Below, in pieces: positions 55,737 to 64,000 of a stretch of DNA of 64,000 nucleotides (its first letter is position 1; every line of letters starts with the position of its first letter). The position numbers were made by a program, and so were the translations under genes. The notes below the pieces were generated by a model, which worked only from the letters and a program-made list of their open reading frames with translations, was not told where the DNA came from and ran no database searches. The DNA lies in NCBI GenBank assembly GCA_905182865.1, contig CAJJCY010000003.1:457740-521739 (forward strand), read 5' to 3'. The stretch comes from an uncultured SAR324 cluster bacterium. Its GTDB lineage: Bacteria; SAR324; NAC60-12.

Positions 55737-57212
55737 TTGCTTGATCCTACAGTCCTAATATTTTTAACCAGCGGCCTTTTCCTTGGCTGGTCACTTGGTG
55801 CAAACGATGCAGCCAACGTTTTCGGCACTGCGGTTGGCAGCCGTATGGTTCGATTTACAACTGCGGCACTGATTTGCGGTGTATTTGTTGTTCTGGGTGC
55901 CTTTTTCAGCGGAACTGGTGCAGCGCTGACATTAGGTAAACTTGGGTCGGTAAATGCGCTTGGGGGCTCATTCATGGCTGCGTTGGCTGCAGGATTGACA
56001 GTTCTTTGGATGACAAAACTCGGACTCCCTGTCTCAACCAGCCAGGCCATCATTGGTTCAATAATCGGCTGGAACTTGTTCAGTGATTCTTACACAGATA
56101 TTTCTTCTTTACTGAAGATTCTTTCGACCTGGATCATTTGTCCTTTGCTTTCCGCAGTCATTGCTGCTCTTTTGTTTACATTGGCAAAGATTTTTGTACG
56201 AAAAATTGGTGTTGGGCTGATCCGTATGGATGGCTATACCAGACTTGCTTTGATCCTTGCCGGAGCTTTTGGTGCCTACAGTCTGGGAGCAAATAACATT
56301 GCCAACGTGATGGGAGTTTTTGTGCCTGTGGCTCCGTTTCCCGATTTGCAGTTTGGTCAAGATTTTAGTGTTTCTTCAGCACAGCAACTATTTTTAGTGG
56401 GGGGTCTGGCTATTGCGGTAGGCGTCTTCACATATTCCAAGCGGGTTATGATGACAGTCGGCTCAGAACTGATGACGCTCACTCCACTGGCAGCCTGGGT
56501 AGCAGTAATGTCACACTCGATTGTCCTCTTCCTTTTTGCTTCTGAGCGCCTGGAACAACTGCTGGCAAACATGTCGCTACCTACCATTCCACTGGTTCCT
56601 GTTTCAAGTTCCCAAGCAGTGGTTGGAGCGGTGATTGGAATTGGAATGCTGCAGGGTGGAAGAGAAATTCAGTGGCCGCGAATTTACGGTATAGTCAGAG
56701 GCTGGGCCATCACGCCTATGATTTCCTGTTTACTTTGTTTTATCGGATTGTATTTTCTGCAAAACGTCTTCCAACAAGAAGTACAGCGTGAATCACACTA
56801 TTTGCTGTCAACTCGTGTTCTAGAAAAATTTCAAAAAGAAGGAATTGAGACAACCGGTTTGAATCAACTCTCAGATTCAACATTCAGTAGTTCTGCTGAG
56901 TTGGTAAGTGCAGTAAGTTCTATAGTACCTTTGTCCAGTCAGCAAGGCCTTAAAGTGGTAGAGTTTTCGTTACAGAATAGTCTGCTCATCACTCAGGAAA
57001 AAATTGCTTCCATGGATAAAAAAGGTCTCTCTTCAATTCAACTGGATGCCTTGAACCAACTGCAGGGTCAAACCTTTAATTTCCCCTGGCAATTAGGAGA
57101 TTCTCTGGCGGAAATCAGTTCAGAATGGGAGGTCCGCGGAGGTGGGGTGAAGAACAAACTGCATGACCGCAAAATTAAACAAAAATTAGCTTATTTATAT
57201 CGAAATTTTTAA
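55737..57212 (+). CDS. pit: PiT-family inorganic phosphate transporter
   Basis: A 491-residue transporter. The twin PiT motifs are GWSLGANDAANVFGTAVGSR and AYSLGANNIANVMGVFVPVA. About ten hydrophobic segments lie in two halves split by a soluble loop near residues 340-440. It symports phosphate (or metal-phosphate) with H+ or Na+ across the inner membrane. A DUF47 gene follows 11 bp later, the standard Pit-DUF47 pair. The start is TTG; the 220-bp gap before it shows nothing I recognise. Confidence 0.92.
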   Translation: MLDPTVLIFLTSGLFLGWSLGANDAANVFGTAVGSRMVRFTTAALICGVFVVLGAFFSGTGAALTLGKLGSVNALGGSFMAALAAGLTVLWMTKLGLPVSTSQAIIGSIIGWNLFSDSYTDISSLLKILSTWIICPLLSAVIAALLFTLAKIFVRKIGVGLIRMDGYTRLALILAGAFGAYSLGANNIANVMGVFVPVAPFPDLQFGQDFSVSSAQQLFLVGGLAIAVGVFTYSKRVMMTVGSELMTLTPLAAWVAVMSHSIVLFLFASERLEQLLANMSLPTIPLVPVSSSQAVVGAVIGIGMLQGGREIQWPRIYGIVRGWAITPMISCLLCFIGLYFLQNVFQQEVQRESHYLLSTRVLEKFQKEGIETTGLNQLSDSTFSSSAELVSAVSSIVPLSSQQGLKVVEFSLQNSLLITQEKIASMDKKGLSSIQLDALNQLQGQTFNFPWQLGDSLAEISSEWEVRGGGVKNKLHDRKIKQKLAYLYRNF

Positions 57213-57214
57213 CG

Positions 57215-57220
57215 GAGAGA
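57215..57220 (+). promoter_or_regulatory. Shine-Dalgarno of the DUF47 gene
   Basis: GGAGAG precedes the ATG at 57224 by 3 bp. It supports independent initiation of the second gene of the pair. Confidence 0.65.
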
Positions 57221-57223
57221 AAG

Positions 57224-57880
57224 ATGAATCCTTTGAGTTTGTTTTTTAAAAAACAGTATGCAGTAGAAGATAAAATACAGCGGCTTTTGCGTTACCTGGA
57301 AGATATGGGGCAACTTTATCGGGGAGCTTATGAGGCATATCTGGATGGAAACTATGACGATTTTGCTCAACTCAATGAAGATCTCAACAAAATTGAAAAA
57401 GAAATGGACGATCTGGGACTTCAGATTCAAATGACACTGATGCGAGAGTCTTTAATGCCAGATTCCAGGGATGACCTACTCTGGTTTTTGACCAAGCTGG
57501 ATAAAGTCCCCAGTAGCTTTAAGCATTCACTGGGCGCTATAGCTATAGAAAAACCTAAGATCCCTCAAGGCTTTCAGGATCCACTGAAAAAAATGCTGGC
57601 TCACACCCATGATGCAGTAAAAGCCCTGGCTCATGCCACCGATTCACTTTTTACAGATTTGAGGGCTGTCCGACAGCATGTGGAAGAGGTTGGGCGTCAG
57701 GAGAGTGAAGTCGACAAGGTAGAGTATAAACTGCTGAGAACAGTTTTTGAGAATGAAACATTTGAACTGGCACGGCAGTATCAACTGAAAGGCATTTTGA
57801 AGCAGTTGGGTGCAGTCACCAATCTTGCAGAAGACGTTGCGGATGCAGTACTTATTCTGGCCACCAAGCACTCGGCTTGA
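57224..57880 (+). CDS. DUF47/PhoU-like phosphate transport regulator
   Basis: A 218-residue, almost fully helical protein of the TIGR00153/DUF47 family (PhoU-like bundle). It starts NPLSLFFKKQYAVEDKIQRL and ends LKQLGAVTNLAEDVADAVLI, with the family's conserved Asp/Glu-rich helix contacts. These proteins sit next to Pit transporters and modulate their phosphate uptake. It is 11 bp downstream of pit. Confidence 0.87.
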   Translation: MNPLSLFFKKQYAVEDKIQRLLRYLEDMGQLYRGAYEAYLDGNYDDFAQLNEDLNKIEKEMDDLGLQIQMTLMRESLMPDSRDDLLWFLTKLDKVPSSFKHSLGAIAIEKPKIPQGFQDPLKKMLAHTHDAVKALAHATDSLFTDLRAVRQHVEEVGRQESEVDKVEYKLLRTVFENETFELARQYQLKGILKQLGAVTNLAEDVADAVLILATKHSA

Positions 57881-57980
57881 AAAACTTGGTGGCAATAGTT
57901 TACTGTATTGCTAAGTTGACTTTAAGTTCCGGAAAATAAATTTCCCGGAAGCAAGCTGCAGCTTTAATAAAGACGGTTCA

Positions 57981-59327
57981 CTACTTTTCCAATCCTGCAC
58001 GCCATTCCTGCCAGTTGAGGTAAGCAGTAGCACCCATAGTGGCAATGGGTTCCGGTGGCAATCTGGTAGGTTGTTTTTCATTGAGGTAATCTTCAATGTA
58101 GCTGTTCTGGAATCCGGATGCGTACTCCGCGGCTAGAATTCCGGAGAGCGTCCCTTTGGAAACACCGACTCCGTTTTGGCAACAGGCGGCAAACAACCCA
58201 TCTTCAATTTCACCAAATACCGGAACTCCATTCCAACTCAGGCACAATCGTCCACCCCAGCGGTATTCCATCTCTAAGTTTTTAAGCATCGGAAAGCGTC
58301 GCTGAAAACTACGGTCGTGGTTTCTCACCGTCCGTTGAATGTCGCGGTCGGAGGCTTCCATGGTTGAATTGAAGTGGAACTTGTTTCGCATCAGGATTCG
58401 ATGTCCTCCCACGCCGCAAATCTTTCTCACCGAACTCCCAAATGGGTTAGCCGGCGCAACACCCCAACTGGGTTCTCCTCCGAGCCTACGGATTTCCTCT
58501 GTAGTCATAGCACGTGTCATTGAGGCGTAAAGAAAAATATGCATTAGCCTCTGCTTGAGGAATCCAAAACTTTGAAGGTGTCCGTTGACGCAGAGAATAA
58601 CTTTTGGCGCAGAAACGGAACCTTTAGGCGTATTGACTTTCCAGATACCGTCAGCACGTTTCATCGCAATGACTGGAGAATTTTCATAAATATTAACATT
58701 CTGGGAAAGTCCCTGCGCAAATCCCCGGACATACGCAGCCGCTTGAATTGTAACCGTTTTTGGGGTAAGCAAACCGCTCAGGTAATAGTCACTTCCCGTG
58801 ATCCGTTTCATATCAGACGCATTCAGCCAGGTTGATTCTTCCCCCATTGAATTAAGATGCACGACATACTCCCGGTTATGCCGATCTCCTTTTTCGCTGG
58901 CCGCCCCGTTGATTTTTCCGCAGGGATTGAAAACTTCCTGTGAAAAACCGTAGTCCTCAGCGGTTTTGGCGGCAAAGGCAATTGCATAGCGGTTTTGCAT
59001 GGTTTGGCGAATGTCACGCTCCACTGCACCGGCGTAGCTGTCGCTACTGATGTCGTGCGGTAAATCAATCATGAAACCGGAATTGCGTCCGGAACTGCCC
59101 TCACCTATGCGGATGGAATCCAGCAAAACTATACTCTCTTTTTCCCGGAGTTGTAAAAGCCGTCTTGCAGCAGACAACCCAGCGAAACCCCCACCAATTA
59201 CCAGCCAGTCGGCAGTGAGGTCTTCTTCTAAAACATGAGTTGGCTCCGGTTCCGGGAGAATCGCATACCAACCGGAAAGACCAGGATTTCCGTGGCGGAT
59301 GTTTTTGACCTGAATTTTCTGCGGCAT
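57981..59327 (-). CDS. DAO-family FAD-dependent oxidoreductase (D-amino acid/glycine oxidase or PuuB-like)
   Basis: A 448-residue flavoprotein. The FAD motif is LVIGGGFAGLSAARRLLQLR. Later blocks are IGEGSSGRNSGFMIDLPHD and the C-terminal GLFAACCQNGVGVSKGTLSG. DAO members include D-amino acid dehydrogenases, sarcosine oxidases and gamma-glutamylputrescine oxidases (PuuB). The N-terminal GRNSGFMIDLPHD resembles PuuB/OrdL. It precedes the convergent DUF47 gene and follows a DapA-family gene 57 bp upstream; together they would convert an imino or amino acid to a keto acid. Exact substrate is unknown. Confidence 0.85.
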   Translation of the reverse strand: MPQKIQVKNIRHGNPGLSGWYAILPEPEPTHVLEEDLTADWLVIGGGFAGLSAARRLLQLREKESIVLLDSIRIGEGSSGRNSGFMIDLPHDISSDSYAGAVERDIRQTMQNRYAIAFAAKTAEDYGFSQEVFNPCGKINGAASEKGDRHNREYVVHLNSMGEESTWLNASDMKRITGSDYYLSGLLTPKTVTIQAAAYVRGFAQGLSQNVNIYENSPVIAMKRADGIWKVNTPKGSVSAPKVILCVNGHLQSFGFLKQRLMHIFLYASMTRAMTTEEIRRLGGEPSWGVAPANPFGSSVRKICGVGGHRILMRNKFHFNSTMEASDRDIQRTVRNHDRSFQRRFPMLKNLEMEYRWGGRLCLSWNGVPVFGEIEDGLFAACCQNGVGVSKGTLSGILAAEYASGFQNSYIEDYLNEKQPTRLPPEPIATMGATAYLNWQEWRAGLEK

Positions 59328-59384
59328 AAGTATTCTGTCTGAAATTTTTAAAGGGAACCCGGTACAACCAAGTTTAGATTTAAC

Positions 59385-60290
59385 TCAATTACTGACAAGA
59401 ATTTCGCAAATATCTTTTTTTAATGTAGCGATCACCAGTTCCAGTTTGCTTTTTTCGTCCGTAGTCAGCGGCTGAAGTGGCAGGCGGGGAGGTCCGGGAT
59501 GGAGGCCCGTCAGCTCACAGCCGTATTTGACGCTTTGAACAAACTTCCCTCCCTGCTCCAGAACACGCATTAGTGGAAGCAACGCCGACATGATTCGACG
59601 CCCTTTTGCGAAATCGTCTTCAAGCACACAGGCTTCATAAAGTGCGAGGTGCTCTTTCGGTAAAAAGTTTGAACCGGCACAAACCCAGCATCTGGCTCCC
59701 CAGGCAAAGAACTCAAGCGCCTGATCGTCCATGCCGCAGCACAGCCCGATGTTGGGATAGTCGTGCGCGAGCAGGTGAACGCGGTTAATATCCCCGGAAC
59801 TTTCCTTGATGCCGCAGAAATTATTAGAGCGTCCCACACGATCCAAATACTCTTCTCCCATGTGGGTTCCGGTGCGTCCGGGATAGTTGTAAAGCATGAT
59901 AGGCAGGTTTGCGGCTTGATCAATTTGAAGTGCGTGTATTGCATTTTCTTCATCAGTCGGCACCGCATACGGAGGAGAATTGACCAGCAGGAAGTCTGCT
60001 CCTGCTACTTTAGCTGCTTTTGCTAACATCACGCAATCTTCTGTGCGTGTAGCTCCGGTTCCCACCATCAGGAAAACTCTCTTATTGATGAGTTCACGGG
60101 CGAAGTTCATTATCTCAATTCGTTCTTCGTCAGTCTGTGCGTAATACTCTCCAGTCGAGCCTCCTACTACAATGCAGTGAACTCCGGCCTCAATCAGGAA
60201 CTCTGCTACTTCAGCAAAGGCCTCCTTGTCAATGGATCCGTCTTCTGTGTGCGGTGTGATGATCGGTGTGTAAATTCCTTCAAATCTCAT
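59385..60290 (-). CDS. DapA-family (DHDPS/NAL) aldolase or deaminase
   Basis: A 301-residue TIM-barrel enzyme. The Schiff-base Lys is in FCGIKESSGDINRVHLL and the Tyr in LPIMLYNYPGRTGTHMG; VVGGSTGEYYAQTDEERIEI is the pyruvate-binding region. The DapA family spans dihydrodipicolinate synthase, sialate lyase, 2-keto-3-deoxy sugar-acid aldolases and the deaminase of the trans-4-hydroxyproline pathway. The DAO gene 57 bp downstream suggests the hydroxyproline-type or a sugar-amine route, but biosynthetic lysine use is not favoured. Frame intact. Confidence 0.85.
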   Translation of the reverse strand: MRFEGIYTPIITPHTEDGSIDKEAFAEVAEFLIEAGVHCIVVGGSTGEYYAQTDEERIEIMNFARELINKRVFLMVGTGATRTEDCVMLAKAAKVAGADFLLVNSPPYAVPTDEENAIHALQIDQAANLPIMLYNYPGRTGTHMGEEYLDRVGRSNNFCGIKESSGDINRVHLLAHDYPNIGLCCGMDDQALEFFAWGARCWVCAGSNFLPKEHLALYEACVLEDDFAKGRRIMSALLPLMRVLEQGGKFVQSVKYGCELTGLHPGPPRLPLQPLTTDEKSKLELVIATLKKDICEILVSN

Positions 60291-60523
60291 TCATGAAAAT
60301 AAATTTAGTGTATATTTTTTATGCCCTGATCTTAAATAATATAATTTTCACGTGGGCGATGTGGTTCAGAAGTTTTTCATTGTTGTTTCAGTCCAGTTTC
60401 GATTCGTCTATTGTACAAAACATTTCCAACATTAAATTTTTTTATATCTCCTCAAAAAAAAGGAACATAAAAAATATTTTAACATTCAATACTTTTCAAA
60501 TAAAGGAGTATTTTCCCCTAAAA

Positions 60524-60907
60524 ATGAATTTAGTCTCTGGGGAAATAGCCCAATCTGAGGACAAAGTGTTGGTGCAGTCAAGAGGTCTGCGTTTCCCGGC
60601 AAACCACTACCCGTTTCGAGGACCGCCAAGCGTGGGTCACCTTGTGATTTTAGGGATGCGTCCTGAAAACGTTCATGCTACTCTAGGAGATCGAAAAGTA
60701 AGCACCACCCTTGGCGTGAACGCTCTGATCTCCAACGGAGAAAACAGGGGGCCCGACTTGATTGTCTTCTACGAATATCATGACACACAACTTATCAGAC
60801 GGTTCTTGAAAAATTCTGAGAAACCCAGCAGTGGAGAACAAATCCGTATCTGGATGGATTGTGCAGTTCGTTCAATCTTCTGCCAATCTACCGGACAGCG
60901 GTTATGA
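60524..60907 (+). CDS. Hypothetical protein coupled to the MFS gene
   Basis: From the ATG at 60524 it is a 127-residue frame: QSRGLRFPANHYPFRGPPSV, VGHLVILGMRPENVHATLGD and FYEYHDTQLIRRFL. I do not recognise it. AAGGAG lies about 16 bp before the ATG, a little far. The frame's stop overlaps the MFS ATG (ATGA at 60904), which suggests translational coupling. The longer open frame from 60266 runs through an A+T-rich promoter-like zone and is unlikely to be coding there. Confidence 0.55.
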   Translation: MNLVSGEIAQSEDKVLVQSRGLRFPANHYPFRGPPSVGHLVILGMRPENVHATLGDRKVSTTLGVNALISNGENRGPDLIVFYEYHDTQLIRRFLKNSEKPSSGEQIRIWMDCAVRSIFCQSTGQRL

Positions 60908-62298
60908 CCGAGGCAAAAACCCAACAGGTCCCCTGGGCAACACTGACCCAGGAAGGGCACCTGTCTCGCATATTGCTGCTTTGTTTCGGGGTTTGGCTCT
61001 ACGCGGCGGATTCAACTCTTGTGGCCACCGTGATGCCGGTTGCCGTGGAGGACATTGGCGGGATACCCTACCTGAGTTGGACATATTCGCTCTACCAACT
61101 CGGCTCCGTGATGACTGGAGCCATCGCAAGCTTGATGGTACTCCGCACAGGAATTGCCAAGGCGCAAATCCTGGCCGGAGTTATCTATATCCTTGGCTGT
61201 ACCCTAAGCGGATATGCTCCGGACATGCCCACCATGATCGTCGGCCGACTTTTGCAGGGCATGGGAGGAGGCGGATTGGTGTCAATTGCGTTCATCGGAG
61301 CATCCACACTGTTTCCAAAAAAATTATGGGTACGGACTATCGCTGTGATTTCCGGAGTCTGGGGGTTGTCTTCCTTTTGCGGACCGTTGATCGGAGGGTA
61401 TTTTGTGTCCGGTGGAAACTGGCGTGGAGCGTTTTGGGCATTTGCGGCGCAGGGCCTGGTCGCAGTGCTGGTGGCCCCGCCGCTTTTAAGAAGGCAGTTT
61501 CAAACACAAAAGGAACAGAACCAGAGGATGCCCTTGGCTCGGCTTGGCCTATTAGGTGTTGCCGTGCTGGCAATTTGTCAAGCCGGGGTGATGGCATCTA
61601 CTGTATTCGCCAGTTTCTTATGTGTCGGAGGCGTCCTGCTGCTGCTGGCTTTTCTCAAGCTGGATGCGGGCAGCAAGAACCGTATTTTCCCGCAAGGCGT
61701 CCTAAACCCCCGGACGGTACCAGGGTCCGGCCTGGTGATGATGTCGTCACTCTTCATGGCTACCATCGCACTGACAGTCTATGGCCCCCTCCTCATGTAT
61801 ATTATTTTTGGGGCAGAACCTTTGGTAGCTGGTTATATCATTGCCTTGGAGTCGCTTGGCTGGACAGTCGTGGCGATCAGCACGTCCGGCGTCAGTGTGC
61901 GAGTTGAAGCACGCCTGATTAGACTGGGGTCGGTCTTGGTGAGCATTTCGATGGTGGGCTTGATCTATGCTATGCCTTCAGGTCCACTCTGGTTAATCGC
62001 CCTGCTTTCGAGCATAATGGGCATGGGCTTTGGCATGTCCTGGAGCTTCGTGTCTAAGCGCATCATCGCCAACGTTTCGGAAGCGGAGCGTGCCCAGGCA
62101 TCAGCGTCAATTCCCACTTTCATGCGGGTGTCGATGGCGTTGGGATCGGCCCTCAGCGGTATCATTGCCAACTTTTCAGGATTTTCCGAAGACAGCAGCG
62201 TGGAAGTTGCGCAGAACGTTGCGTTCTGGTGTTTCGCCGCTTTTGTCCCATTAATAGTGGTCGGTCTCTTCACCGCCTGGCGCGTCAGCCGAGAGTGA
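60904..62298 (+). CDS. MFS exporter, DHA2/EmrB type
   Basis: A 464-residue drug:H+ antiporter-like protein with about 12-14 membrane segments. Motifs: LYAADSTLVATVMPVAVEDI at helix 1, SLYQLGSVMTGAIASLMVLR, GRLLQGMGGGGLVSIAFIGA, and FCGPLIGGYFVSGGNWRGAF, the family's antiporter motif C region. The base composition is visibly more G+C rich than both flanks, which suggests transfer. It may export a compound related to the adjacent catabolic genes or a toxin; no regulator is adjacent. Start at 60904 overlaps the stop of the upstream hypothetical gene. Confidence 0.88.
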   Translation: MTEAKTQQVPWATLTQEGHLSRILLLCFGVWLYAADSTLVATVMPVAVEDIGGIPYLSWTYSLYQLGSVMTGAIASLMVLRTGIAKAQILAGVIYILGCTLSGYAPDMPTMIVGRLLQGMGGGGLVSIAFIGASTLFPKKLWVRTIAVISGVWGLSSFCGPLIGGYFVSGGNWRGAFWAFAAQGLVAVLVAPPLLRRQFQTQKEQNQRMPLARLGLLGVAVLAICQAGVMASTVFASFLCVGGVLLLLAFLKLDAGSKNRIFPQGVLNPRTVPGSGLVMMSSLFMATIALTVYGPLLMYIIFGAEPLVAGYIIALESLGWTVVAISTSGVSVRVEARLIRLGSVLVSISMVGLIYAMPSGPLWLIALLSSIMGMGFGMSWSFVSKRIIANVSEAERAQASASIPTFMRVSMALGSALSGIIANFSGFSEDSSVEVAQNVAFWCFAAFVPLIVVGLFTAWRVSRE

Positions 62299-62400
62299 AG
62301 GAGTTCCGTTTTCGCTGTTGATTCAACCTTTTCTTTCCTACCTTTTAATAATTTATCCAAAACCACACAGAATCCCAAATTATAAAAATTGTTTGTAAAC

Positions 62401-63278
62401 TTACTTATCAGCCACAAGGTTTTGGGTCTGAACACCCAATTTTTCAATTCCTAGATGCATCGTTTGACCTGTGCGAAGGTAGATTGGTTCAGGTTTTTGT
62501 CCCATTCCAACTCCGGGAGGGGTCCCAGTGGAAATAACATCTCCAGGATTGAAGGGTACATAAAATGCGATCAGATAGTGCTATCAGATGTGCGCTACGT
62601 CGAAATCCATCGTTGTGCGTCGTATTCCGTCCTGGTAGCGCTGTCCCGTTCACTTCCAGCCATAGATGCTAGATTTTGCGGATCCGGCACCTCGTCCGGA
62701 GTCACCAGCCATGGTCCGGTAGGCCCGAAAGTGTCACAGCTCTTTCCCTTGACCCACTGGCCTGAACGTTCTAACTGGAACTCACGTTCTGAGAGATCAT
62801 TGATCACGCAGTAACCAGCAACATGATCAAGAGCAGAAGCTTCATCAACATATTTTGCAGGCTTTCCTATAACCACTCCAAGTTCGACTTCCCAGTCTGT
62901 TTTTACTGAATTGCGAGGAATAATAACGTCATCATTCGGACCACAGATTGCACTTGTAGCCTTAGCGAAAATAATAGGCTCTGGTGGAACTGTCATTCCA
63001 GCCTCTTCCGCATGATCAGAATAATTGAGACCAATGCAAATGAACTTGCCAACCTGCCCTACGCATGGGCCGAGACGCGGATTGCCTTCCACTTCCGGAA
63101 GCGATGTGGGGTCAGTGTTTCGCAGACGTTCAATGTTTTCAGGAAGCAGCGTTTCACCGGCAATGTCATCGACTATTCCGGAAAGGTCGCGCAGAACCCC
63201 AGCTTCATCAAGCAGTCCGGGTTTTTCTTGCCCTCCGGAAGTTCCTGAGGTAGAAGTTTCATATCTTAGTAATTTCAT
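62401..63278 (-). CDS. FAH-family hydrolase, 2,4-diketo-3-deoxy-L-fuconate hydrolase-like (frame shifted near the end)
   Basis: The N-terminal part has KLLRYETSTSG, KPGLLDEAGVLRDLSGIVDD, GKFICIGLNYSDHAEE and the metal-binding ATSAICGPNDD and TDWEVELGVVIGK, then GYCVINDLSEREFQLERSGQ. The first frame fails after DPQNLASM. Other frames give WLEVNG, RYQDGIRRTTMDFDVAHI, and then STGTPPGVGMGQKP and GIEKLGVQTQNLVADK to a stop at 62401. Two or three indels between 62550 and 62690 are needed. This subfamily cleaves 2,4-diketo-3-deoxy sugar acids. It pairs with the SDR downstream in the L-fucose/L-rhamnose type route. Confidence 0.85.
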
Positions 63279-63309
63279 AGTAGTTTCATTTTGAAGTTAA
63301 CATATATTT

Positions 63310-64000
<691 letters not shown>

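Noticed and set aside
57927..57950. Inverted repeat between DUF47 and the DAO gene as a terminator
   Set aside because: The stem is imperfect and lacks a T-tract on either strand.
60266..60523. N-terminal extension of the small gene before the MFS exporter
   Set aside because: It runs through A+T-rich DNA overlapping the dapA-like start and shows no coding character.
60831..61907. A long plus-strand frame of 358 codons rich in Arg and Gly
   Set aside because: It is another frame of the MFS gene; the MFS frame has membrane helices and family motifs.

Overview
The window reads as chromosome of a Gram-negative bacterium of moderate G+C. Evidence for an outer membrane and diderm division is an LpxL/HtrB-type acyltransferase, a heptosyltransferase-like gene, an O-antigen-ligase-like gene, FtsQ, an FtsB-like protein, RodZ and a bactofilin with an M23 peptidase. 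A marine, SAR324/deltaproteobacterium-like source fits the gene mix (a DmdC-like acyl-CoA dehydrogenase, a DAO + DapA-family pair, a fuconate-type FAH hydrolase + SDR). That placement is only a guess from gene content.

Layout. (1) 1-13.3 kb, almost all minus strand, is core information processing and lipid/wall synthesis: rimM-rpsP-ffh, ispH/rdgB, a long acyl-CoA dehydrogenase, then one run transcribed rpsB-tsf-pyrH-frr-mraY-fabG-acpP-fabF. (2) 13.5-31.9 kb is housekeeping with shape and division genes: rimI, DUF1611, moaB, nth, an AEC transporter, thiN, a thioesterase, ftsB-like, bactofilin, M23 peptidase, a GspE/PilB ATPase, ftsQ, murB, rsfS, a YhcC-type radical SAM protein, rodZ, trxA, truA and uvrB. 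(3) 31.9-47.0 kb is an AT-rich surface-polysaccharide island: a radical SAM protein, a multispanning membrane protein, two GT2 genes, two methyltransferases, a GT9, two GT4 genes, two Wzx-type flippases and a Wzy/WaaL-type ligase. A duplicated gene fragment flanks a glycosyltransferase-methyltransferase pair, and a relic of the GT9 3' end lies at the left edge. (4) 47-57.9 kb returns to core metabolism: leuA, a dCTP-deaminase-like remnant, a prepilin peptidase, a FecR-domain protein, an alpha/beta-hydrolase-fold protein without the nucleophile serine, an LpxL-like acyltransferase, thrC, a MaoC protein and a Pit-DUF47 phosphate pair. (5) 58-64 kb is catabolic and accessory: a DAO-type oxidoreductase, a DapA-family enzyme, a G+C-rich MFS exporter, an FAH-family hydrolase and an SDR that together resemble the non-phosphorylative L-fucose/L-rhamnose type pathway.

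The most important caveat is that many reading frames are broken by single-base indels, including genes that are normally essential (ispH, fabG, pyrH, tsf) and the end of uvrB. In each case the missing part can be read in another frame, so base-level error in the sequence is the simplest explanation. truA also carries a foreign TPR-coding stretch of about 140 bp on the opposite strand in place of its middle, which looks chimeric. I give whole-gene spans for these and say where the frame changes. The polysaccharide island has the densest lesions and may be genuinely decaying.

The most striking apparently real feature is a perfect 18-bp tandem repeat (15 full copies) inside rpsB, which adds a long VKAKPE-repeat tail to ribosomal protein S2. 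I did not find tRNA or rRNA genes, a CRISPR array, an intact insertion sequence, or a convincing new defence system.
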